Part shown: one piece after another, positions 1-7,885 of the stretch
How positions within the stretch are numbered: the stretch's first letter is position 1
Layout: each line of letters opens with the position of its first letter
Origin: DSYU01 sp964437595
Lineage (GTDB): Bacteria > Chloroflexota > Anaerolineae > Anaerolineales > Anaerolineaceae
NCBI GenBank assembly: GCA_964437595.1
Contig: CAYTHO010000011.1
Coordinates: 27,255 to 91,254 of the forward strand
DNA length: 64,000 nt
Direction: 5' to 3'
Position numbers and translations under genes: made by a program
Notes under the pieces: model-generated
Databases searched by the model: none
Told to the model about the DNA's origin: nothing
What the model saw: only the letters and a program-made list of their open reading frames with translations

Positions 1-2
1 TT

Positions 3-3000
3 GGAACACTTAATTTCCTGCGCACGCGCCAGATGCTGGAGCAGCAAATCTCCCGGCAGATGGAAAGCATCGTCAATCGCGAGGTGAACCAGCTCGATCA
101 ATACGTTGAGACGCGCAGCAGCATCATCGAGCGGATGGTAACAGAACAAACCTTTCACGATAATCTATTCACTCTCATTTCCACTGACCCCGCGGATAGC
201 CAATACACTTATTCGATGGGGATGCTTTACCACAGCTTTCGCACCAGCGCGCAACTGGGCATTGAAAAAATCTTCGATCAGATGTTTATCGTGCTTCCCG
301 ATGGCAAAGTTGTTCTGGCATCGGATGATATCTGGATCACCAAAAACTTTAGCGATGGCACCATCCAGGAGCAAGCCATCCGGGATTTGATAGGCACCAA
401 TCGCTCGGTTTTTGTCTACAGCCCGGTTCCAGGGTATGCGAACCAACTGGTTTTGTTTGTTTCGCGCTCTTTTGTCAATGAAAAGGGCGAACCGATGGCA
501 ACCCTCTTTGCCACTTCGAGCACCAGTCTCACCAATCTGACGCTCTCGGATTCTTCCTCCTTTTTACCCGAAGCCAATGCGTATTACTTTACTTCTGAGG
601 CAAGCCTGATTGGGGAAAGTGAAGGCAATCAACTGGCGCAAATGCCAGAAAACCCCGGGCTATCCGCATCGATTCAACCGCTGATTGGCGACCAGGCCGC
701 GATGCGGTTATTCACCGCCCCATCCTACAGCAACACACCCATCATCGGTTACGCCTATTGGCAGCCCAAATACCGGATCGGATCGCTGCTGACTGTAACG
801 GAACAGTCGGTTTACCAGATCAATAACATCTTCGACCCGACCAATATCTTTCTCCTGGGAGCTTCGCTGGCCCTCGCCGGGGGGCTGGTATATTTCCTTG
901 GCACTCGCCTGATTAACCCGCTGGTAAAAATGGCGCACGCTGCTGATTTGTTCTCACAGGGGAATTGGAGCGAGCGCGTACCAATTAACCGCCAGGATGA
1001 GATCGGGCAGCTAGCAATGTCATTCAACCACATGGCAGACGAGCTGAGTGAGCTTTATCACTCTCTGGAAAGCGCCGTAGAACGACGCACCGGGCAGCTG
1101 CGTATTGCCTCTGAAGTTGCTCAGCTTGCAACTTCCACAACAAAAATCAGCGATGCTTTGGGCCGCACGGCGGAACTCATTGCCAACCGTTTTGGTTTTT
1201 ATCACGTGGCCATTTACCTGTTTGATGAAACAGGTCAGAAGCTGGTGCTCAAAGAAGCCAGCGGTTTAATGGGGCGGCAGGTACTTACCCGCGGCGATCA
1301 GGTAGATCTATCCGAAAACACACTGATCAGTTGGGTAGCCACTCAGAACCAGTCGAAATTTATTTGGGATGTGGCCCAAGACCCTCTCTTCCGTTCTGAT
1401 CCACTTTTACCCGATACGCAGTCCGAAACGGCTGTTCCCATTACGATCGGCACGGAGGTGTTAGGGGTACTGGATATCCAATCTTCATTAACCAACGCAT
1501 TTGATGAAGAAACGGTTGCCGTATTTCAAACCCTTGCGAACCAGATCTCCAGCACCCTGCAAGCCACCCGCCTGCTGGAAGCGACGCAGTACAATTATCA
1601 AGAAACGTCCATTCTGTATCAGGGCGCCCGGCAGGTCATCCAGGCACACGATGAGGGCGAGATGGTGCAGGTTTTGTCGGATACATTCATTCAGATCCCG
1701 TTCTTGACCGCCATCCTAACGATCGACGGCGAAAATTTCAAATTCCTCGCCCTGGCTGATTATGAGAACAGGCGGATCGAAAAAAGCCTGCAGAGCTTGA
1801 ATATCCCAACCGGCAAAATGGCCAATCTGCTCACCGAGAACCGGGTAGTTGTGATTGGGGATATCACGCAGCATTCTGATTATGATAATTTGATCTCTTT
1901 CCTGGTGCGCCGCGCATACCGCGCCGCTGCGCTGCTGCCGGTGCTCGAAGCGGGACGTCTCTCAAAAGTAATTGTTCTGGGGTCACGCGACCCGAACCAG
2001 ATCCTTCAGGCGAACCTTTCACCCTTTGCAAACCTGGCGGAGGTGTTTGGTTCTTCGCTGGAAAAGTCGCGGGTGCTGCACACCCTACAGAATAGACTTT
2101 CCGAGCTCCAGACCCTATCCACCTTCAGCCAGGCAATTTCCGCTGAAACGGATCTCAACCAACTGTACCGCGTTCTCCACGAACAGATTATCCAAACCCT
2201 TGGCTCTGATCTGGAGTTCGCAGTGGCAATTTATAACGAGCAAGAAGGCCAGATTGAATGGCCATACTTCTACGAAAACAAGCAGGTCACTTCCCAACCC
2301 CCTTCCAGGCTTGGCGAAGGGCTGACTTCTACTGTAATCCAAAACCGCCAGCCGATGTTGTTGCTAACAGAAAAAGCTATCCTGGCGCAAAACCCAATCA
2401 TCAGCGGCGAGACGCCTAAGTCCTGGATGGGCATCCCTCTGGTCTTTGGCGGCATGGTTGTTGGCGCTCTTCTCATTCAGGACCTGGTTAATGAGAACGC
2501 ATTCGACCAGGATGATTTGAACCTGTTTATGACTCTTGCGCCACAAATCGCAACCAACGTCAGGAACACGCAGTTATATACAGAAACACAGCAAACGCTG
2601 CGCGCGTACGACGAAGAGCGCTTCCTGTTCAACACCCTGCTGGACAGTATCCCTGAAGGCATTTCCATCAAGGATGTAAACGGAAGGTATATCCGCGCCA
2701 GCGAATCGATTGCTCGAAGCTTCCAGATGAGCGCGAGTGAAATCGTAGGCAAAACCGACTACGACCTTTTCGACCGCGACACTGCCGAAAAGATCTTCCG
2801 CGAGGAACAAAATGCAATGAATTTGGGCAGGCCAGAAATTGGCTTGATCCAAAGCGCGGTTTCGCAGTCAGGCGCAGAGATCTGGACGCAAACCTCCCGC
2901 CTGCCGATTCACACCCAATCGGGCGAGCCCTATGGCTTGCTGCTGATCCAGCGCGACATTACCGAGCTGAAACTGGCCGAAAAGCTGGCCGAACGGCGCG

Positions 3001-4283
3001 CGGAGCAGGTGCTTACCGCCGCTGAGATCGCCCGAGACGCGACCGGCATTCTGGACATCAAAGAGCTGCTGCAGAAATCAATCAACCTCGTTCGCGACCG
3101 GTTCGGCTTTTACCATGCTTCGGTTTTCCTGCTGGACCCGATTGGTGAAAATGCGGTACTACGCGAATCCACCGGTCCAGCAGGCGAGAAAATGCTGCAG
3201 GCAGCCCACCGGCTGGCGGTTGGGTCTAAGTCAATCGTTGGCCAGGTAACGGCGAATGGCAAGGCGATGGTTGTGAACGATGTTACGATCGATCCCACGC
3301 ACCTGCCGAACCCGCTGCTGCCAGATACGCGCAGCGAGCTGGCTATCCCCTTAGCCGTTGGCGATCGTATTTTAGGCGCATTAGACGTGCAAAGCGTACA
3401 ATTCAATGCTTTCAACACAGAAGATATCGGCATACTGCAGATCCTCGCAGATCAGTTAGCCGTATCGGTGGTGAACAGTGAATTATTCGCAAAAGCCCAG
3501 GAATTATTAGGGAAGCACCGCCTGCTGAGGCAGATCTCCGTAGCGGCAAGCACAAGCACCGATCTGGAAAGCGCTATGGGGAATGTGGTGAGCGGTTTGC
3601 GGACCGCCATGGTTGGCGAGCGTGTTTCCATCTTGCTGCTGAACGATGAACAACAATTACAAACGCAAGCTTCTGCGGGATATGAGGGAACCCGCCACCT
3701 GAACATCCGCACGAGCCCGGGCCAGGGCATTTGCGGCAAGGCCGCGCTTGAAAAGCGCCCGGTGCGTATTGATGATGTCCTCAACGACCCAGACTATATT
3801 CCTGTGGATAACGAGGTACGATCCGAACTGGCGATACCGATCTTGTTCAGCGAAACCCTGATTGGGGTCTTGAACATCGAGAGCACGCAGGCGCACGCCT
3901 TTGACGAAAATGATGAGGAAATTTTGGGCGCCTTGGGCAACAACCTTGGCGGGGTTATCGCTAACATCCGGCTGGTCAATCAGGTTCGCCAGCAGGTGGA
4001 TCGCGAACGGCAGTTATTTGAGGTCACCAGCAAGATCCGGCACTCCGTAGATATGGATACGATCCTGGAAACTTCCGCGAAAGAGATTGCCCGCGTGCTC
4101 GGCGCCCGCCGGGCCAGCATTCGCGTTACCGCAGGCAGGACAGACCAACCAGCCCAATCCCCTGCTACCAAACAAAATATATTTGGCGAAGGCCAGGACA
4201 GCGATTGGACACTGGGGAACAATGGCAGCAACGGCAAGGGATTGGATGACCCCCATGCCAGAGGGCGGAAGAATGGGCACTAG
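3..4283 (+). CDS. Membrane multi-GAF/PAS sensor protein without output domain (5' end outside window)
   Basis: The reading frame is open to the window edge, so the gene starts upstream; the first ATG inside is at 33 and the true N-terminus (probably a membrane segment) is missing. Counting from that ATG: extracellular Cache-like sensor about 1-270, membrane segment about 272-294, HAMP about 295-347, GAF 357-510, two more divergent GAF-like domains about 525-680 and 688-850, a PAS domain about 868-985 (LLDSIPEGISIKDVNGRY), then GAFs about 1000-1155 and 1160-1320. The protein ends in a helical tail plus a low-complexity Gly/Asn/Ser stretch. There is no histidine-kinase, GGDEF, phosphatase or methyl-accepting domain. 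It is the first of four kinase-less GAF proteins ahead of a soluble multi-GAF kinase, so I infer a sensory input subunit. Confidence 0.85.
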   Translation, partial: GTLNFLRTRQMLEQQISRQMESIVNREVNQLDQYVETRSSIIERMVTEQTFHDNLFTLISTDPADSQYTYSMGMLYHSFRTSAQLGIEKIFDQMFIVLPDGKVVLASDDIWITKNFSDGTIQEQAIRDLIGTNRSVFVYSPVPGYANQLVLFVSRSFVNEKGEPMATLFATSSTSLTNLTLSDSSSFLPEANAYYFTSEASLIGESEGNQLAQMPENPGLSASIQPLIGDQAAMRLFTAPSYSNTPIIGYAYWQPKYRIGSLLTVTEQSVYQINNIFDPTNIFLLGASLALAGGLVYFLGTRLINPLVKMAHAADLFSQGNWSERVPINRQDEIGQLAMSFNHMADELSELYHSLESAVERRTGQLRIASEVAQLATSTTKISDALGRTAELIANRFGFYHVAIYLFDETGQKLVLKEASGLMGRQVLTRGDQVDLSENTLISWVATQNQSKFIWDVAQDPLFRSDPLLPDTQSETAVPITIGTEVLGVLDIQSSLTNAFDEETVAVFQTLANQISSTLQATRLLEATQYNYQETSILYQGARQVIQAHDEGEMVQVLSDTFIQIPFLTAILTIDGENFKFLALADYENRRIEKSLQSLNIPTGKMANLLTENRVVVIGDITQHSDYDNLISFLVRRAYRAAALLPVLEAGRLSKVIVLGSRDPNQILQANLSPFANLAEVFGSSLEKSRVLHTLQNRLSELQTLSTFSQAISAETDLNQLYRVLHEQIIQTLGSDLEFAVAIYNEQEGQIEWPYFYENKQVTSQPPSRLGEGLTSTVIQNRQPMLLLTEKAILAQNPIISGETPKSWMGIPLVFGGMVVGALLIQDLVNENAFDQDDLNLFMTLAPQIATNVRNTQLYTETQQTLRAYDEERFLFNTLLDSIPEGISIKDVNGRYIRASESIARSFQMSASEIVGKTDYDLFDRDTAEKIFREEQNAMNLGRPEIGLIQSAVSQSGAEIWTQTSRLPIHTQSGEPYGLLLIQRDITELKLAEKLAERRAEQVLTAAEIARDATGILDIKELLQKSINLVRDRFGFYHASVFLLDPIGENAVLRESTGPAGEKMLQAAHRLAVGSKSIVGQVTANGKAMVVNDVTIDPTHLPNPLLPDTRSELAIPLAVGDRILGALDVQSVQFNAFNTEDIGILQILADQLAVSVVNSELFAKAQELLGKHRLLRQISVAASTSTDLESAMGNVVSGLRTAMVGERVSILLLNDEQQLQTQASAGYEGTRHLNIRTSPGQGICGKAALEKRPVRIDDVLNDPDYIPVDNEVRSELAIPILFSETLIGVLNIESTQAHAFDENDEEILGALGNNLGGVIANIRLVNQVRQQVDRERQLFEVTSKIRHSVDMDTILETSAKEIARVLGARRASIRVTAGRTDQPAQSPATKQNIFGEGQDSDWTLGNNGSNGKGLDDPHARGRKNGH

Positions 4284-4284
4284 T

Positions 4285-4390
4285 ACAGTCGGGCGTAAAT
4301 ACCTATGTTGTTATTCGCCGGTTCCGCCCGACTGTTTAAAGTACCCGGCGCTGCGTGCTAACCATAGAGGTATTTATGCCGCCGGGTACT
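4285..4390 (+). other. Twin-hairpin element with complementary loops
   Basis: This fills the only sizeable gap inside the GAF operon. Hairpin 1 has a perfect 11-bp stem (4285-4295 with 4325-4335; ACAGTCGGGCG). Hairpin 2 has another perfect 11-bp stem (4340-4350 with 4380-4390; AGTACCCGGCG). Loop segment 4296-4307 (TAAATACCTATG) is complementary to loop segment 4363-4376 apart from a 2-nt bulge, and the pairing can be extended with one G-U pair. A second alternative helix, CGCCGG at 4316-4321 with CCGGCG at 4345-4350, would exclude the stems. The element ends 11 nt before the next start codon, and the GGAG of the ribosome site follows at once. It could be a kissing or switching leader RNA, a weak attenuator, or an inverted repetitive palindromic unit. 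No known riboswitch consensus was recognised. Confidence 0.6.
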
Positions 4391-4401
4391 AGGAGCGCAA
4401 C

Positions 4402-6114
4402 ATGAACTTTTTTAAGCAGCTTTCCCCATTCTACATTCCGCCAGCTACCGCGAAAGAAGGCGGCCTGGCGATTTTGCGAGAGCGCATCCTGCAGTTTATG
4501 CTGATTGGGGTGTCCATACTGGGCATACTGCTGATCATTGGATCTGCCAATGTGGTGTTTCTAGAGCCGTTATATCGGTTACCGGCCATTTACATCTATG
4601 TACCAGTTTATATCCTCACCTTGATTACCACGCTCTTCCGGCATATACCCTATAAATTGCGCGCTGTGGTGATGGTGAATATTGTTTTTGTATTGGCAAT
4701 TTTTGAGCTTTTTGACAGCGGTCAGCTCGCTGAAATACGCATGTTTTTACTGGGCTACGTTGCGCTGTCTGCTGTTCTGCTCACCGCTCGAGATGCAGTA
4801 GCAGCCATTATTATCAGCGCGCTGATGGTAACTGGTCTTGGGCTCTATGCAGTTAATAACCCGAACCCTCCCATCGCATCACTCGCAAATCTTATTCGGG
4901 GAAGCAGTTGGATCACCAACACGTTCTCGTTTATCGGTCTTGCATCGGTGATCACCGGCTCGATTGCCATGATTATCGATGGTCTCGACCGCAACCTCAA
5001 GCACCAGGCAGAGCTATCACGAAGCCTTCAGAGCGAGCGCGATCTGCTCGAGGAACGGGTCGATGAACGAACCCGCGCGATGGCGCGGCGTTTGGTGCAG
5101 TTACGTACCTCCGCGGAGATTACTGGCGCAATCAGTTCGATGAGCGATCCAGAAGAATTTCTACAACATTTTGTTGACCTGATCAAAGAGCGTTTTGACC
5201 TTTACTATGTAGGTATCTTCCTGGTAGACAGCAACCGCCAATACGCTGTGCTGCGGGCCGGTACAGGAGAAGCTGGCAAGCGAATGCTTGCCGCCGGGCA
5301 CCAACTGGCGGTCGGCAGCAGTTCCATGATCGGCTGGTCGATTGCCAACCGACAAGCGCGCATCGCGTTGGATGTTGGCGCGGAGGCCGTGCGGTTCAGC
5401 AACCCGCACCTGCCCCTCACCCGTTCTGAGCTGGCGCTGCCCATTATCGCGCATGATCATGTTTTGGGCGCTTTCACCATTCAATCTGAGCTTCCAGAGG
5501 CATTCGATGAGAATGACATCTCTATGCTGAAAAGCATCGCCGACAGCCTATCCATCGCCCTGGAAAACGATCAACTGTTTCGGGAGACTCGCCAGCGGTT
5601 GGATGAAATTCGCTCGTTGAACCGGGAATATCTGCAGCGCGCCTGGACAGAGTCACTGGAAACGTACGGTGAGCTTGCCTATGAATATGAAAGCCCGACT
5701 ACTGCGAAAGAATTCGAGCAGGCGAAAAGCGTTCAGGTACCCCTGCTGCTGCGCGATACCGTGATCGGAGAAATCACGTTAGACATCGACCGCGACAGCC
5801 TGACAGAGGAAGAAAAAACTTTTGTAGAAAACGTCACTACACAGACGGCCATCGCTTTGGAAAATGCCCGCCTGCTAAACGAAACAGAGCGCCGCGCCGT
5901 TCAGGAGCAGAAACTTAATGAGCTGGCAACGCGGTTTTCGCGTGCTTTAAACATTGAAGACATTTTACGGGCAGCAGCCCAGGAACTGGGCCAGCTTCCC
6001 GCTGTCGCGGAGGTTTCCGTCCAATTGAATCCGAATGCACCTGCGGCGAAAGGCTCAGCCAATATTACCGGTCTGACCGGCGGCAGCAGCGGCAACGGAA
6101 AGGAGCGTGGGTGA
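4402..6114 (+). CDS. Polytopic membrane GAF-domain protein without kinase domain
   Basis: The 570-residue protein has about five or six hydrophobic segments between residues 30 and 195, a coiled coil at about 200-235, a complete GAF domain at about 236-395, a degenerate second GAF at about 410-500 and a C-terminal helical tail at about 505-570. The GAF contains the NPHLPLTRSELALP variant of the motif shared across this locus. GGAG sits 7 nt before the ATG. The stop overlaps the next start, which indicates translational coupling. No HisKA, HATPase or effector domain follows. The layout (N-terminal membrane module, GAF, degenerate GAF, tail) is the same as in the next gene, pointing to duplication. 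Role inferred: input or scaffold subunit for the kinase encoded at 11605-16860. Confidence 0.85.
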   Translation: MNFFKQLSPFYIPPATAKEGGLAILRERILQFMLIGVSILGILLIIGSANVVFLEPLYRLPAIYIYVPVYILTLITTLFRHIPYKLRAVVMVNIVFVLAIFELFDSGQLAEIRMFLLGYVALSAVLLTARDAVAAIIISALMVTGLGLYAVNNPNPPIASLANLIRGSSWITNTFSFIGLASVITGSIAMIIDGLDRNLKHQAELSRSLQSERDLLEERVDERTRAMARRLVQLRTSAEITGAISSMSDPEEFLQHFVDLIKERFDLYYVGIFLVDSNRQYAVLRAGTGEAGKRMLAAGHQLAVGSSSMIGWSIANRQARIALDVGAEAVRFSNPHLPLTRSELALPIIAHDHVLGAFTIQSELPEAFDENDISMLKSIADSLSIALENDQLFRETRQRLDEIRSLNREYLQRAWTESLETYGELAYEYESPTTAKEFEQAKSVQVPLLLRDTVIGEITLDIDRDSLTEEEKTFVENVTTQTAIALENARLLNETERRAVQEQKLNELATRFSRALNIEDILRAAAQELGQLPAVAEVSVQLNPNAPAAKGSANITGLTGGSSGNGKERG

Positions 6115-7844
6115 TGCAGAAATTCCTGCGGTCCTTGAGGCCCGACGCCATCCCTCAACATGTTTTTCAAAAGAACCCCCTGACTGGCAGCCGGGAGATT
6201 ATTATACAGAGCCTGTTCAACAGTCTCCTGGCCTCTTTGACCATTGGCTCAATATTGTTCATGGTCTTTTCTCCTCAGATTTCCATCGCTGGAAATATTT
6301 GGGTTTACCCACTGGGGTATCTCTTATTTGTTTTTGTCGCGGTAAACCGCAAGTTAGATTATTACATCCGCGCGTCCTTCATCGTCATCATATTTATCAC
6401 GCTTGGAACCACTGCCCTCATAAATTATGGTTTGAGCGGTACAGGAATGATCTTCCTTATTTCCGCCATTCTTTTAGGCAAATTATTATTTCGCGCGAGA
6501 GTCAGCTTCCTGGTCGATATCATTGCCCTGGGCGCCATGATCGTCGTTGGTTCGCTGATGGTAAAAGGGAGTATCCCGCTTCCAGCACAGAACGTCATGG
6601 CAAATTCCGGCGATTCGAGTCAGTGGATCGCTACTATTGGTATCACAATTCTGGCTACAGGCCCAATCGTCATGTCTGTGCTCCTTATCTTACGAGGGAT
6701 GACCAGAGCGCTCATGACGCGGGAGGGCACACTGAAAGCCCTGGAAGACTCCCGCGCTACGATGGAGCAGCAAATAGAAGAACGCTCGGCGGACCTCAGG
6801 AGGAGCATTGCCCGCTTCGAGGTTGCCAGCCAGATCACTCGCGACATTGCCAGTGAAACCAACCTGGAAAACCTTCTCATAACAGCAGTGAATCAAGTTC
6901 GAGACAGGTTCGGCTTCTACCACGTAGGTATTTTCTTCAATGACAGTAAAAATGAATTCTCGGTTCTGCGAGCCGCTACTGGAGATGCAGGCCGGATGAT
7001 GCTGGAACGAGGTCACCGTCTTCGCATCGGTGAAATTGGTATGGTGGGCTACGTTACCAGGCAGGGCGAAGCCCGCATATCATCCAATGTGGCCGATGAT
7101 GTCGTCCATTATAGAAATCCCCTGCTGCCTGATACACGTTCTGAGGTAGTTTTGCCTTTACGGATCAATAACCAGACGATTGGCGCATTGGATGTGCAAA
7201 GTACCCTTGCGGATGCTTTCACTGTAGATGATGTAAAGGTATTGCAGACCATTGCCGACCAATTGTCGATTGCTTTTGAAAAGACGCACCTGGTTAATGA
7301 GTTGCAGCACACCGTAAATGAACTGGAAACAACCAGCCGCACCAACACGCAGAAAGCCTGGAGGACACACCTGCGGAATACGCGCCAGGCCCTGGCTTAC
7401 CGGTACCACGATTCCCGGTTGGAAAACCAGGCTGAAGAAAGCGAGCAGGGCCAGGAAGCGATGGTAAGCGGCCAGTCTGTCATGAAGATCGTGCCGGGTA
7501 TCAAAGATGAGCAAGGGCGGCCAATCACCGTGCTTGCCGTGCCCATTAAGGTGCGCAACCAGGTATTAGGGGTGGTCGACATCCATTTTGAAGCTGCCAC
7601 CATTTCGCCTGACCTGATCTCTCTGATTGAGAACACAGTAAATCGCCTGGCGGTTTCGCTTGAAAATGCTCGCCTGCTGGAAGAGATCCAGATTCGGGCA
7701 GAACGGGAACGCATGGTGAGTGAGATTTCGTCGAAAGTTCGTGCGGCGTCAGACGTTGACAGTGTGTTGCGTACTGCGATCCAGGAAATTGGCCGCTCCC
7801 TGGGCGTTTCGGAAGTTGCGGTTCAACTGCGAAAAGAATCGTGA
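6114..7844 (+). CDS. Polytopic membrane GAF-domain protein, paralogue of the preceding gene
   Basis: This protein has about six membrane segments (residues 35-205), a coiled coil, a GAF domain at about 245-400 with the motif NPLLPDTRSEVVLPL, a degenerate GAF at about 410-530 and the common C-terminal tail (SEISSKVRAASDVDSVLRTA). I chose ATG 6114 because AGGAG at 6101-6105 is 8 nt upstream; GTG 6111 in the same frame is the alternative. The start overlaps the TGA of the upstream gene. There is no kinase or other output. The gene is co-directional with its paralogues, and only 41 nt separate it from the next one. The membrane part is unlike any transporter I recognise and may bind a small hydrophobic or membrane signal, but nothing in the sequence shows the ligand. 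Confidence 0.84.
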   Translation: MQKFLRSLRPDAIPQHVFQKNPLTGSREIIIQSLFNSLLASLTIGSILFMVFSPQISIAGNIWVYPLGYLLFVFVAVNRKLDYYIRASFIVIIFITLGTTALINYGLSGTGMIFLISAILLGKLLFRARVSFLVDIIALGAMIVVGSLMVKGSIPLPAQNVMANSGDSSQWIATIGITILATGPIVMSVLLILRGMTRALMTREGTLKALEDSRATMEQQIEERSADLRRSIARFEVASQITRDIASETNLENLLITAVNQVRDRFGFYHVGIFFNDSKNEFSVLRAATGDAGRMMLERGHRLRIGEIGMVGYVTRQGEARISSNVADDVVHYRNPLLPDTRSEVVLPLRINNQTIGALDVQSTLADAFTVDDVKVLQTIADQLSIAFEKTHLVNELQHTVNELETTSRTNTQKAWRTHLRNTRQALAYRYHDSRLENQAEESEQGQEAMVSGQSVMKIVPGIKDEQGRPITVLAVPIKVRNQVLGVVDIHFEAATISPDLISLIENTVNRLAVSLENARLLEEIQIRAERERMVSEISSKVRAASDVDSVLRTAIQEIGRSLGVSEVAVQLRKES

Positions 7845-7885
7845 GCATTGGTGATGAATGGCTGCTGGAGAAGCCCGGAGGTTGA

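Noticed and set aside
4285..4390. Cyclic-di-GMP riboswitch
   Set aside because: I could not find the conserved GEMM core or tetraloop-receptor sequences; the structure is two simple long stems.
6107..6856. Open frame of 249 codons on the + strand overlapping the third GAF gene
   Set aside because: It lies in another frame of a gene with clear membrane and GAF features, and its product is rich in His, Arg and Trp with no domain pattern.
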